Of a stretch of 64,000 bases of DNA, positions 8,966-18,216 are shown piece by piece; position 1 is the first letter of the stretch, and every line of letters starts with the position of its first letter. The notes beneath the pieces are model-generated. The model was not told where the DNA came from. It did no database searches and saw only the letters and a program-made list of their open reading frames with translations. Source of the stretch: Rothia aeria (lineage in GTDB: Bacteria; Actinomycetota; Actinomycetes; Actinomycetales; Micrococcaceae); NCBI GenBank assembly GCA_002355935.1, contig AP017895.1, positions 1,922,001-1,986,000 on the forward strand, given 5' to 3'. A program made the position numbers and the translations under genes.

Positions 8966-10173
8966 TTTCCTTAAATTTTATAATAAGTTTATCAGTAAGT
9001 TTCTCGCGTAAGTCAATGAGTAAAATATTCTGATAAATAAAATTCAAAATATAACTCTCGGTTGTTTCTAAAACCCCTCCTATAGATTCAGAATTATACC
9101 CACTTGAGTAAGGTATTTCCAAATTTAAAAGATCCTTTTTTATTAATATAACTAAATGTAGTTCTTCACCTTCAAAACCTCCCAGACATGAGGGCTATTT
9201 TTAAGGGATGTAAAACAACAATGTCCTTCGGTTTTTACTAACGGACGAATAGAAGACAACCCTCAACCGATACAGCATTTCCCTATTGCAAGGTTCATAG
9301 ACCCGATGGATGCACGTACACTGAATAAAATACCGTTAGCATTTATAAACCAAGTTGGAGTATCAGTGAGAGTTACTCTTCAAGGGTTACATAACAACAT
9401 CCCTGTTTCCAGTACCATATAGTTATGTAACTTATCCGCCGCCTTCTTTAGGTGGCCGGTAACCTCTTTGAAGCGGTTAATACAGAAATATCTGCTTTTT
9501 CCTTTACTAAAGAGCTTTTCAGACCTCCCCAACGTGGAAACTTACCTGTACTAACACTTTCTAAGTCACGATCCTATTATTTGGTGTAAACCATTAGTAT
9601 ATCCTAACTCTCAAAATTCTTACAGCGCACATGCAGTATTATACTGACCACACTGGGCCACTTGAGCTTATGTGTTCGAAACAGACAGTAAAAAAGAACA
9701 CAGCCCCAACTTCAATATTCTACAAGCAGGAAGAAACGCCTACGGTTCTACTAGTCAAAGTTATAATTCCCTACTAGACTTTTTCCCTGAATTGTTCAGA
9801 AAAGTTCACAAGGCTGTGAGTGAACTCAAGAATTTTTCCTTCTCTCTTCCTATTCTAGCCCATGTTGAGATAGCAGACATTAAACGATACCATTCTCCCT
9901 CTACACACAGTTTGCATGAGTCTGACAGCTCTTCGACCGTACCAGGGTCTTAGGCATTCTTGCCCTTTTTCAACATATGCCTAGGACTGACCAGCTATTT
10001 GGCTGTTTGGTTATCTCTATCAGTAGCCATAACGCAGACTCAAGCCATCAGAAAACGGCAAGCCGTTATCGGAAGCTCCCTTACTTACTATTGGGCGATC
10101 ACATGGATCCCTAACGTCTACATATCTCTAATAGGTACTAGCTAAACCAGGGAACCCCACCTGTAACATTACA
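8966..10173. other. Long AT-rich stretch without a convincing gene
   Basis: About 1.2 kb with low coding quality. Two short plus-strand frames (9672-9953 and 9960-10145) almost abut but have no ribosome sites or recognisable domains. They could be a decayed gene. I see no transposase motif or flanking repeat. This marks the right edge of the island before ftsY. Confidence 0.5.
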
Positions 10174-10232
10174 GCGCCCCCGGCCGGAAATTTTTACCCC
10201 TCCACCTGGAGGTTATTTCCCATCGGGGGCGC
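10174..10232 (-). terminator. ftsY terminator region
   Basis: Outer arms GCGCCCCCG / CGGGGGCGC enclose an inner CTCCA-TGGAG hairpin, 24 bp beyond the ftsY stop codon. The compound stem is strong. It is placed as the transcript end for ftsY. Confidence 0.65.
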
Positions 10233-10255
10233 CGCATGTGGTTATTTATAGGCAG

Positions 10256-11371
10256 CTAGTCGAGGAGCGCATCCACGAAGCCTTCGGGGTCGAAGGGGGC
10301 CAGATCGTCCGGACCTTCGCCGAGCCCCACGAGCTTGACGGGAACACCCAATTCTTCCTGAATAGCCACCACGATGCCGCCCTTTGCGGTACCGTCGAGC
10401 TTGGTGAGCACAATACCGGTCACGTCCACGATTTCGCCGAAGACCTTTGCCTGCACCATACCGTTCTGCCCGGTTGTCGCGTCAATTACCAAAAGCACCT
10501 CGGTCACGGGGGCTTCCTTTTCGATCACGCGCTTAATCTTACCGAGCTGATCCATCAAACCGGCCTTATTCTGCAGGCGACCCGCAGTATCGACCAGCAC
10601 CGTGCCGATACCCTCAGCCTTAGCGGTCTTCACCGCGTCGAAAGCAACAGAGGCAGGATCAGCACCTTCCTTTTCGCTGCGCACGGTCTTCACGCCCACG
10701 CGGTCGCCCCAAGTCGTCAGCTGTTCGGAAGCCGCAGCACGGAAGGTATCAGCCGCACCCAGCAGAAGCGAATTTCCGTCCGCGACCATCACGCGGGCGA
10801 TCTTACCGACCGTCGTGGTCTTCCCCACGCCGTTCACGCCGACCACAAGCACCACGCCGGGGTTGCCGTCGGTGCCTTCGGTCTTTAGCTCACGATCCAT
10901 CGTGGGGCCAATAATCTCAAGAAGCTCCTCATGAAGCATCTTCTTCACGGCGGCAGGGTTATCGGTACCCTCCACACGCACCCGCTTCTGAAGCGCCTCC
11001 ACCAGGCGGGTGGTCGGCTCAGCACCCAAATCAGCCATGAGCAGAGTCTCTTCGACCTCGTCCCAGACATCCTGATCAATGCGATCTCGTGAGAGCAGAG
11101 CCAAAAGCCCCTTGCCCAGCATGTTGTTCGACCGTGCCAAACGGGCACGCAGCCGCACCAGACGCCCCGCAACCGGCGCGGGAGTCTCAACCCCCGGCTC
11201 CTGCGGTTCTTCACCCTCAGGCTCTTTGGCACCGCCGGTATCATCGGCGTCGCGGGTGCTCGGGTACCCGCCGCGAGGCGCCTTCGGGGAACGCAAAAAC
11301 GCAAAGAGCACACCGATAAGAACCAGCACGCCCAGCACAATTGCAAGGATTATCCACATAGTTTCATTCAC
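10256..11371 (-). CDS. ftsY: Signal recognition particle receptor FtsY
   Basis: FtsY is the membrane-associated GTPase that receives the Ffh-ribosome complex and passes it to the Sec translocon. The 371-residue product begins with a membrane segment (about 5-26), then an acidic A region (about 32-65) and the NG domain. Visible motifs are GVNGVGKTT, LGAADTFRAAASEQ, DTAGRLQ and LTKLDGTAKGG. An N-terminal transmembrane helix is normal for actinobacterial FtsY. It is downstream of smc on the same strand, with a plus-strand MFS gene between them, so it is not strictly in the smc operon. Confidence 0.97.
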   Translation of the reverse strand: MNETMWIILAIVLGVLVLIGVLFAFLRSPKAPRGGYPSTRDADDTGGAKEPEGEEPQEPGVETPAPVAGRLVRLRARLARSNNMLGKGLLALLSRDRIDQDVWDEVEETLLMADLGAEPTTRLVEALQKRVRVEGTDNPAAVKKMLHEELLEIIGPTMDRELKTEGTDGNPGVVLVVGVNGVGKTTTVGKIARVMVADGNSLLLGAADTFRAAASEQLTTWGDRVGVKTVRSEKEGADPASVAFDAVKTAKAEGIGTVLVDTAGRLQNKAGLMDQLGKIKRVIEKEAPVTEVLLVIDATTGQNGMVQAKVFGEIVDVTGIVLTKLDGTAKGGIVVAIQEELGVPVKLVGLGEGPDDLAPFDPEGFVDALLD

Positions 11372-11546
11372 ACTACTAGCTTACCGGTTCACACTCTCCC
11401 AACACAGTGTTTCTAGGAGATGAATCGTGCAGATAAACCCCGGGCAGGAGTAGACTAGCGATTGTAGAAAACGCCAGCACACCAGCACCAGCTCACGCCC
11501 GCCCACTAGCGCATCGGGCACACAGATACATCAGCGAAGAAGGATA

Positions 11547-13088
11547 ATGCCAGAACCCACAACACCCGAACGTAACAATCACTGCGACCACCCCAGCACC
11601 ACCACCGGTTCGCTGCCCATTATCACCCCCGGCGCGGACGCTCTGGGCACCGCCACCATCGAAGAAGAAACTGGGCGGCGCATCCGTTTTACTCGCACGC
11701 GAGAAACTGTTCAGGGCGGCAAAATCCCCACCGGCCTTAAAGTTCTCATCGCCGCATCGTTCATGATCGCCCTCGGGTACGGGCTTGTGGCGCCGGTACT
11801 CCCCAGTTTTGCGCGTAGCTTTAATGTGGGTGTTACGGCAACAACGATTGTGGTCTCGGCATTAGCAGCCATGCGGTTAGCCTTCGCGCCGAGTGCGGGC
11901 AAGCTTATCTCCCGGTTTGGTGAACGACCAATCTACACCTGCGGCATGATTATTGTGGCGGTTTCGTCCTTCGTAAATGCCGCCGCCTGGGATTACTGGG
12001 TGCTGTTGGCTTCGCGCGCGTTCGCAGGTATCGGTTCGGTCATGTTCACGGTTTCTGCGATGGGTCTTCTGGTGCGTTTAGCGCCGTCGCATATGCGCGG
12101 GCGGGTTTCGGGATACTACGCTACCGCATTCCTGCTTGGGAACATTATGGGGCCGGTCGTCGGCGGCGCACTCAGCGGCTTGGGGATGCGCCTGCCGTTC
12201 GCCCTCTACGGCTGCTCTCTGCTGGTGGCTGGGGCTATCGTGTGGTTTATGCTGCCCCCGGCAGATCAGATCGATGCTGAACGTGAGGCGTACAGTCTTC
12301 CCACCCAGGATGATGTTGCCCCCAGCGCTTCATCTGATGCCGACAAGCCCGGTACAACCGCTGCTCCTGCAGCCGATGCACCAGCCTCAGTCCGGAGTTT
12401 CGCATCGGGTCAGGCGCCGTCTCAGCAGAAAACCCCCACACCAGCCGTTATGACCGTTCGGCAGGCACTCAAATTTACGAACTACCGCTCAGCGCTTTTC
12501 ACGAACTTCACAATTGGCTGGGCGGTTTTAGGCATACAGTCCTCCCTGATTCCGCTGCTCGCGGCATATTTAGCGACGGGCGGCGATGCGTCTAAGGCAT
12601 CGGAGGGAACCGTCCTTGCCTCTACGGTGATGGCGGTCGGTTCGTTAGCCAATGCTCTCACCCAAACCGTTTCGGGGCGTCTATCTGACAGCCTGGGGCG
12701 GCGCATCATGATTTTTATCGGTTTGCTGATCGCCGGAACCGCCATTTCAACCATTGGTATTTCTTCGGCGCCCTGGATGCTCATAGCCCTGATCGTGGGC
12801 ATGGGGGCCGGTGCTGCACTGATCACGCCCTCGCTGCAAGCCTCTGTTGCCGATGTGATCGGCGGTAAACGCGACGGTGCGCCCGTGCTTGCGACCTTCC
12901 AAATGCACAGTGACTTCGGCATGATTCTGGGTCCGCTTCTCGCCGGTGCCGTCGCCGATACGTGGGGGTTTACGCCCGCGTTCATGCTCTGCGGAGGTTT
13001 GCTCCTGGCGGCTTCGCTCACCTGGCTGCCGTTCCGCACCCCGCGCTGGCCCAGCGAACTGGCGGATGAGAACTATACCGGGAAGTAA
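11547..13088 (+). CDS. MFS transporter, drug-efflux type
   Basis: A 513-residue major facilitator with about 60 hydrophilic N-terminal residues, then two six-helix halves separated by a Pro/Ala/Ser-rich cytoplasmic loop (about 235-305). Motif A-like sequences (GKLISRFGERP and GRLSDSLGRRIM) occur in both halves, as in TetA-type multidrug exporters. The ATG at 11547 follows AAGAAGGA. It is a single gene lying between ftsY and smc, ending at a strong bidirectional terminator. The substrate cannot be inferred. Confidence 0.85.
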   Translation: MPEPTTPERNNHCDHPSTTTGSLPIITPGADALGTATIEEETGRRIRFTRTRETVQGGKIPTGLKVLIAASFMIALGYGLVAPVLPSFARSFNVGVTATTIVVSALAAMRLAFAPSAGKLISRFGERPIYTCGMIIVAVSSFVNAAAWDYWVLLASRAFAGIGSVMFTVSAMGLLVRLAPSHMRGRVSGYYATAFLLGNIMGPVVGGALSGLGMRLPFALYGCSLLVAGAIVWFMLPPADQIDAEREAYSLPTQDDVAPSASSDADKPGTTAAPAADAPASVRSFASGQAPSQQKTPTPAVMTVRQALKFTNYRSALFTNFTIGWAVLGIQSSLIPLLAAYLATGGDASKASEGTVLASTVMAVGSLANALTQTVSGRLSDSLGRRIMIFIGLLIAGTAISTIGISSAPWMLIALIVGMGAGAALITPSLQASVADVIGGKRDGAPVLATFQMHSDFGMILGPLLAGAVADTWGFTPAFMLCGGLLLAASLTWLPFRTPRWPSELADENYTGK

Positions 13089-13097
13089 AGGAACATT

Positions 13098-13146
13098 CAC
13101 AAAACATGTGGGCTTAAGAAGTATTCTTAAGCCCACATGTTTTGTG
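13098..13146. terminator. Perfect bidirectional terminator between MFS gene and smc
   Basis: Two perfectly complementary 23-nt arms (13098-13120 and 13124-13146) surround a 3-nt loop. The arms begin CACAAAACATG and their complement, so A- and T-rich ends flank the stem in both directions. It serves the convergent MFS and smc genes. Confidence 0.9.
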
Positions 13147-13157
13147 CGCAGAAAACG

Positions 13158-16100
13158 TTAGAGAAGCTCACGCAGCTCCTCCACGCTCTGCGAAATAACG
13201 GTTGAAACCCCCTCACGCATCGACACCCCGTACAGGGTTTGTGCCACCTGCATTGTGCGTTTCTGGTGCGTGATCAGAATCAGCTGCGAGCGCTGCCCCA
13301 GCTGCTCAATCACCTCAAGCAGACGCCCCAGGTTGCGGTCGTCAAGGGCTGCTTCCACCTCGTCAAGGGCGTAGAAGGGGCTGGGGCGGGCCATGAAAAT
13401 AGCAATGAGCAGAGCCAGGGACGCTAACGACCGTTCACCGCCTGAGAGGAGCGAGAGACGTTTAACTTTTTTGCCGGCGGGCCGCGCAAAAATCTCGATA
13501 CCCGAGTTGAGGGTGTCTTCGGGGTCCGTGAGTTCTAGCCGCCCCTGACCGCCCGGGAAAAGCGTGGCGAAAATATGTTCATAATGCTCGTTAATGTCGG
13601 CGAGCGCGGCGGTGAACACTTCGGTGATGCGGCTGGTGACTTCGTCCATAACAGTGTTCAGATCGGCACGGGACTTTTTGAGGTCTGCGATCTGTTCACG
13701 GAGGTAGCTGTGCCGCTCGGTGAGCGCCTCATATTCTTCCAGTGCTAACGGGTTGACGCTGCCTAGTCGGCGGAGCTCGGCTTCGGTGGCGGTGAGGCGC
13801 TCTTTGAGGGTTTCTTCGCTGACTTCTTCGTCCCCTGCCGCAGCCTGCGGGTGGGCGGTGGTGATCTCATCAAGGGTGAGGCTGGTGAGCAGCTGGGCTC
13901 GTTCGGACAGGTTCTCGCGGCGGGTTTCGATGCGCGCAATGTCGGTTTCGCTTCGGGCGGCGAGGGTGAGGGCTGCGGCGCGGGCGGTTTCAAGCTCTTG
14001 CTGTTCGGCACGGTTTTTGGTGCGCTGGGCCGTTATTTTTTCGATTTCGCCGGTGGTGTCGGCAATATGTTGGCGCAGCTTTGCTATTTCGTGTTCAAGA
14101 GCGTGGGCGAGGGCGAGGGCACGGGCGTGTGTGCCCTGGGCGCGCTGTGCCAAGCGCTGGGTGTGAGCAGCCGCAGCGTGGGCGTTCTGCCGGGTGCTGA
14201 TGGCGCGCTGGTGCAGGTCTTGAGCGCGGGTGAGGGCTGTTTGTGCTGCTGCGTATTCCGCTTCGATGCGCACCATAACGGAGTGGGCTTCTTGGCGGGT
14301 TTTTTCTGCTTGCGTGTGGGCATCACGCGCAGCAGCCAGCTCGGCCTCTAGGGCCTGTTGTGTGGTGGGCGGGTGCGTTTGCGCCGCCTCTGCGGGGTGC
14401 TGCTGCGCGGTTTCGTGGGCGTCAAGTTCGGCTCGGGCATGGGCGTAGGTTTCGTTCGCTAGGCGTGCTGCTGTGTGGGCGGTTTCGAGTCGTTCTTGGG
14501 CGCGGCGCAGTTCCGCATCCATGCTTTCACCACGAACAGTAATGCGTTCTTGCGCGGTTTGGGCGGCGCTCAGTGCGGCACGCGCCTGCCCCAGGGTTTT
14601 GGCGGTATCCCGTTCAGTGGTGAGTGTTTCGGCGAGCTTTTTCTCTGCGGCTGCGAGTTTCTGGGCGGCGTGCTGGGCTAGACGGGCGGTAGCCTCGGCG
14701 TGCTCTTGCGCTGTGCGGGCGGCGGCAGCCAGTTCGAGGGCGCTGGCCCCCGCATCGGGGTGCAGCTCAGCGTGGCGCGAGTACACGATACCGTGCGTAT
14801 CTATTGCTAGGCGGGCCCCCGCTTTAAGTGCTGCGCGGGCGTGGTGTGCGGTGGGAGCACAGTAGACTCCCGCAAGCTGTTCGTCGAGTGCCGCTTTCAG
14901 GGCCTGGGTTTCTGCTTTCCGCAGCGGTTTGGGGCCGGTACCGGCGGGGTCTTCAGCGCGTATGGTGATGATGTTGTGTGCAGCATGGGCTTTTACGGTT
15001 GGCGGCATCACGGGTTCGGGGTGCTTTTCAGGAGCACTGTTTGGTGAGCCCGCGGGGAGGATGCGTGAGATGCTGGCTGTTCTGGGGGCGTTCAGTGCGG
15101 CGGTTGCCAGCTGCGCCAGGGCGGAGGCGGCGGCTTTTTCCCAGCCTGGTTCGATGGTGATAACGTCCAGAACACGCAGCAGGTTATCGGCTGCGGGGCT
15201 TGACGCCCCCTGTGATTCCTCCTGGTTCAGGTGGGTGCCGAGAGCTTCACGCAGGGTAGCGGCGCGCTCGCGGGCACCTGCTGCTTCTTGGGCGGTGCGG
15301 GCGGCTTCTTCCCGAGCGGCGTTGCGTTTTTCTTCTGCGCTCATGCGCTCTTGACGGATCTTCGTAAGACGCTGCTCGTGGGCGTCATGTTCGGCCTCGG
15401 CGGCAGCGTGGGCGGCCTCAGCTTCGGCGCGTTGACCGGCGATTCCGGCTGCTTCTGCGGTGAGCTGTTCTACCTCTGCCCTGCGGTTTGTTTCCTCATC
15501 GTTGGCCCGCTCGTACCCGGCGCGTGCCACGGCGGCGGCTTCGGTGAGTTCGGCACGGCGCTGGCGCTCTTGCTGGGCTGCGGCGGCGTGGGCGGTGAGC
15601 TTCCGCTCGATACTCTGCACCTGGGCGCGCGCCGACTCGGCGACCTTGGCAGCCTGTTGAAGTGCTTCGCGGGCTTGTTCGAGGGCTGCGGTGCTTTGGG
15701 TCAGCGCCTGCTCGTCGGCCTCCATGCGCTCTGCTGCCCTGTTGACTTCGGCGTCGTAACCGGTCATATCTGCGTTTTGCTGCCCGGTTTTTGCGCGTTC
15801 GGCAGCCACGGAGGCGGTGGCGTGCGTGCGGGTGAGCAGCTGGTTCAGGTGCGAAAGCTGCTCGGCGTGAGCCGCCTGGGTGGCACGTAAAGATTCAAGG
15901 TGCGTATCATGTTCCAGGCCGTCGGCGTGGGCTTGTGACCACTGCTGCTGCAGCTGCTCGGCGTGTTCGGCGGCTGCGGCGCCCCGCTCACGCTCAGTGT
16001 CTAATAAGCCATCAAGGGCGTGGGCTTGGCGGGCAATCAGCAGCGCGTTGAGCTCACGGATACGCGCCTGCAGTTCGCGTGCTGCCGCGGCAGATTCGGC

Positions 16101-16736
16101 CTGCTCCCCCAGCGGTTTAAGCTGGCTCTGCAGCTCGGCTGCCAGGTCGTTGAGCCGGGTGAGGTTCGCGCTCATCGCCTCAAGTTTACGTGCTGTTTTA
16201 TCTTGACGGCGGCGGTATTTGAGGATTCCGGCGGCTTCTTCGATCACCTCGCGGCGTTCAGCGGCGGAGGCGTGCAGAATCTTATCCAGCTGCCCTTGGC
16301 CGATCAGCACGTGCATCTCAGGCCCCAGGCCCGCCTCAGACAGCAGGTCTTGCACATCAGTCAGCCGGGCCGGGGAACCATTAATCTCGTATTCACTGCC
16401 GCCGGCGCGGAACATGGTGCGGGAAATTTCGACCTCTGCTGAGGGGATCGTCAGCGCCCCGTCTGAGTTGTCGATGCGCAGGCTCACCTTTGCCCGCCCC
16501 AGTGCTGATTTACCGCCCTGTTCAGCCCCGGCCCCAGCGAAAATAACGTCCTGCATGGACCCGCCGCGCAGGCTTTTAGCGCCTTGTTCTCCCATGACCC
16601 AGGCGAGCGCATCCACAATATTTGATTTGCCTGAACCGTTCGGACCCACCACCGCGTTAATGCCGGGGGTGAACTCGAACGTGGTGGCGGAGGCGAAGGA
16701 TTTGAAACCGCGCAGGGTGAGCGAATGCAGGTGCAC
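13158..16736 (-). CDS. smc: Chromosome segregation ATPase SMC
   Basis: SMC forms the condensin-like ring with ScpA and ScpB that compacts and separates chromosomes. The 1192-residue product has the Walker A motif GPNGSGKSN near residue 32, two very long Ala/Glu/Gln-rich coiled coils (about 165-500 and 680-1010), a hinge between them, and C-terminal LSGGERSLASLAL and Walker B FYALDEVEAALDD motifs. The GTG start gives the expected MHLHSLTLRGFKSF N-terminus. The length is typical, and 3.6 kb is intact with no frameshift, unlike many neighbours. Confidence 0.97.
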   Translation of the reverse strand: MHLHSLTLRGFKSFASATTFEFTPGINAVVGPNGSGKSNIVDALAWVMGEQGAKSLRGGSMQDVIFAGAGAEQGGKSALGRAKVSLRIDNSDGALTIPSAEVEISRTMFRAGGSEYEINGSPARLTDVQDLLSEAGLGPEMHVLIGQGQLDKILHASAAERREVIEEAAGILKYRRRQDKTARKLEAMSANLTRLNDLAAELQSQLKPLGEQAESAAAARELQARIRELNALLIARQAHALDGLLDTERERGAAAAEHAEQLQQQWSQAHADGLEHDTHLESLRATQAAHAEQLSHLNQLLTRTHATASVAAERAKTGQQNADMTGYDAEVNRAAERMEADEQALTQSTAALEQAREALQQAAKVAESARAQVQSIERKLTAHAAAAQQERQRRAELTEAAAVARAGYERANDEETNRRAEVEQLTAEAAGIAGQRAEAEAAHAAAEAEHDAHEQRLTKIRQERMSAEEKRNAAREEAARTAQEAAGARERAATLREALGTHLNQEESQGASSPAADNLLRVLDVITIEPGWEKAAASALAQLATAALNAPRTASISRILPAGSPNSAPEKHPEPVMPPTVKAHAAHNIITIRAEDPAGTGPKPLRKAETQALKAALDEQLAGVYCAPTAHHARAALKAGARLAIDTHGIVYSRHAELHPDAGASALELAAAARTAQEHAEATARLAQHAAQKLAAAEKKLAETLTTERDTAKTLGQARAALSAAQTAQERITVRGESMDAELRRAQERLETAHTAARLANETYAHARAELDAHETAQQHPAEAAQTHPPTTQQALEAELAAARDAHTQAEKTRQEAHSVMVRIEAEYAAAQTALTRAQDLHQRAISTRQNAHAAAAHTQRLAQRAQGTHARALALAHALEHEIAKLRQHIADTTGEIEKITAQRTKNRAEQQELETARAAALTLAARSETDIARIETRRENLSERAQLLTSLTLDEITTAHPQAAAGDEEVSEETLKERLTATEAELRRLGSVNPLALEEYEALTERHSYLREQIADLKKSRADLNTVMDEVTSRITEVFTAALADINEHYEHIFATLFPGGQGRLELTDPEDTLNSGIEIFARPAGKKVKRLSLLSGGERSLASLALLIAIFMARPSPFYALDEVEAALDDRNLGRLLEVIEQLGQRSQLILITHQKRTMQVAQTLYGVSMREGVSTVISQSVEELRELL

Positions 16737-16828
16737 GGGGAGTATCCTTCCGGTAGTGGTTTTCGGCCCAGCCGTGATTTTCAGCTACCTATAAGGTTAA
16801 CGTATCAGGATTTGGCGGGCCCGGCGGC

Positions 16829-16996
16829 TATACTTGGGGCGTAGGGTTACAGGCCTACGCCCGCAGTGAACGGGTGGCGCTTATTACTCTTGCTGACGGG
16901 TTTTATATGCCCGCCCTAATAACTGATACGGGCCTCGGTAGGGTAAATTTTAAGTAACCAACACTGAGGCGGGGAGCGCACAAGCTCCCCTTCTTT
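16829..16996 (+). promoter_or_regulatory. Promoter and multi-hairpin leader upstream of oleA
   Basis: A TATACT -10 box lies at 16829-16834, a few bases before a 9-bp hairpin (16837-16862, arms GGGCGTAGG / CCTACGCCC). More stems follow. The last is GGGGAGC-gcacaa-GCTCCCC (16971-16990) followed by TTCTTTC, which looks like an intrinsic terminator. It lies 46 bp before the oleA ATG. This could be an attenuated leader or a separate small RNA. I do not recognise a known riboswitch. Confidence 0.45.
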
Positions 16997-17036
16997 CGTG
17001 AACGAAATAGTACTGTCCAAAACATACGAAGGCATT

Positions 17037-18098
17037 ATGTCTGCACAAAACGCTGCTTCGCCCGGATCAGAGGCGAACTCCGATATCCGCCACCGCAACG
17101 CGGCGCTACTTTCGATTGAGAACGAGCTACCGCCCTTGGTGGTTTCGAGCGACTACTTTGATGAGCAGCTGGCAGACACCTACAAGCGGTTGCGCATGCC
17201 CAAGGGCCTGCTGGAGCGGCTGGCTGGCATTAGTGAACGGCGCGGCTGGGCGCAGGGGCAGACCTTTGAGGACGGCGCGGTTGCCGCCGCTGAGAAGGCG
17301 ATCTCCTCCGCCGGTATTGACAGGAACCGCATCGGTTTAATGATTAACGCCTCGGTGACGCGCGATAATTTTGAACCCGCCGTCTCGGTGGGTGTTCACG
17401 ACCGCCTTAACCTGCCGCGGCACGCTTTGAACTTCGATATTACAAACGCCTGCCTGGGGTTTGTGAACGCCATGACGGTGGCAGCGACCATGATCGACTC
17501 GGGCGCTATCGAGTACGCCCTGGTTGTGGCCGGTGAGGACCCTTCCCCCTGGCACCGTACCGCCTTGCGCATCCTAAACCAGCCCAATACTTCCCGCGAT
17601 GATGTGCTCGCGCAGTTCGCCACCCTCACCCTCGGCTCGGGTGCGGCAGCAGCCGTAATAGGCCGGGCGGATGAGCACCCCAACGGGCACCGTATTGTGG
17701 GCTCTGTGTCGCGGGCAGGTACGGAGCACCGTGATTTGTGCATCGGCGGCGAAGCCGACCAGGGAATGAATACCGATGCTGCCGGGCTGCTGGAGCACGG
17801 CTTGGAGCTGGTGGCGCAGGCGTGGGAGCAGGCGCATCAGGACGGCTGGGACTGGGGCAGCATGACCTCCTATGTGACCCACCAGGTTTCGAACGCCCAC
17901 ACGAACGCCATTATTGAGGCGGTCGGTATTGAGCGGGAACGTATTCCGTTGACTTTCCCCCGCTGGGGTAATGTGGCGGCGGCGGCGCTGCCGATGACCC
18001 TGGCCGAGTACGCACCCACCTACGCTAAGGGTGACCGGATCCTGTGTATGGGTGTGGGTTCGGGGCTTAACACAGCGCTCATGGAAATCACCTGGTAA
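17037..18098 (+). CDS. oleA: OleA, long-chain acyl-CoA head-to-head condensing thiolase
   Basis: OleA joins two fatty acyl-CoAs in a non-decarboxylative Claisen condensation to give a 2-alkyl-3-ketoacyl product, the first step of long-chain olefin synthesis. The protein has the thiolase fold of FabH-type enzymes, with the nucleophilic Cys in FDITNACLGFVN and the active-site His in YVTHQVSNAHTNA. The FATLTLGSGAAA segment is typical of OleA. I start at ATG 17037 (AAGG upstream); GTG 16998 lacks a ribosome site. It is followed by oleBC and oleD on the same strand, the order known from Micrococcus luteus. Confidence 0.93.
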   Translation: MSAQNAASPGSEANSDIRHRNAALLSIENELPPLVVSSDYFDEQLADTYKRLRMPKGLLERLAGISERRGWAQGQTFEDGAVAAAEKAISSAGIDRNRIGLMINASVTRDNFEPAVSVGVHDRLNLPRHALNFDITNACLGFVNAMTVAATMIDSGAIEYALVVAGEDPSPWHRTALRILNQPNTSRDDVLAQFATLTLGSGAAAAVIGRADEHPNGHRIVGSVSRAGTEHRDLCIGGEADQGMNTDAAGLLEHGLELVAQAWEQAHQDGWDWGSMTSYVTHQVSNAHTNAIIEAVGIERERIPLTFPRWGNVAAAALPMTLAEYAPTYAKGDRILCMGVGSGLNTALMEITW

Positions 18099-18216
18099 CC
18101 ATATGATGTACCGCGGGGAGCCTCGGCAGTGAGGCTCCCCGACACGCACCACCGCAACCCACCCACATAGCAAAATCACCGGTTATACAGCGTAAAGAGA
18201 GCAAGGACACGGTTCT

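Noticed and set aside
10238-10888. A 216-codon plus-strand frame opposite ftsY
   Set aside because: Entirely antisense to a clear ftsY gene and overlaps its terminator region.
15231-15890. Long plus-strand frames opposite smc
   Set aside because: Several overlapping frames arise from the Ala/Glu-rich coiled-coil coding of smc; none has start signals or domains.
16829-16996. SRP RNA or 6C RNA in the oleA leader
   Set aside because: The conserved SRP tetraloop region and the C-rich loops of 6C RNA are both absent.
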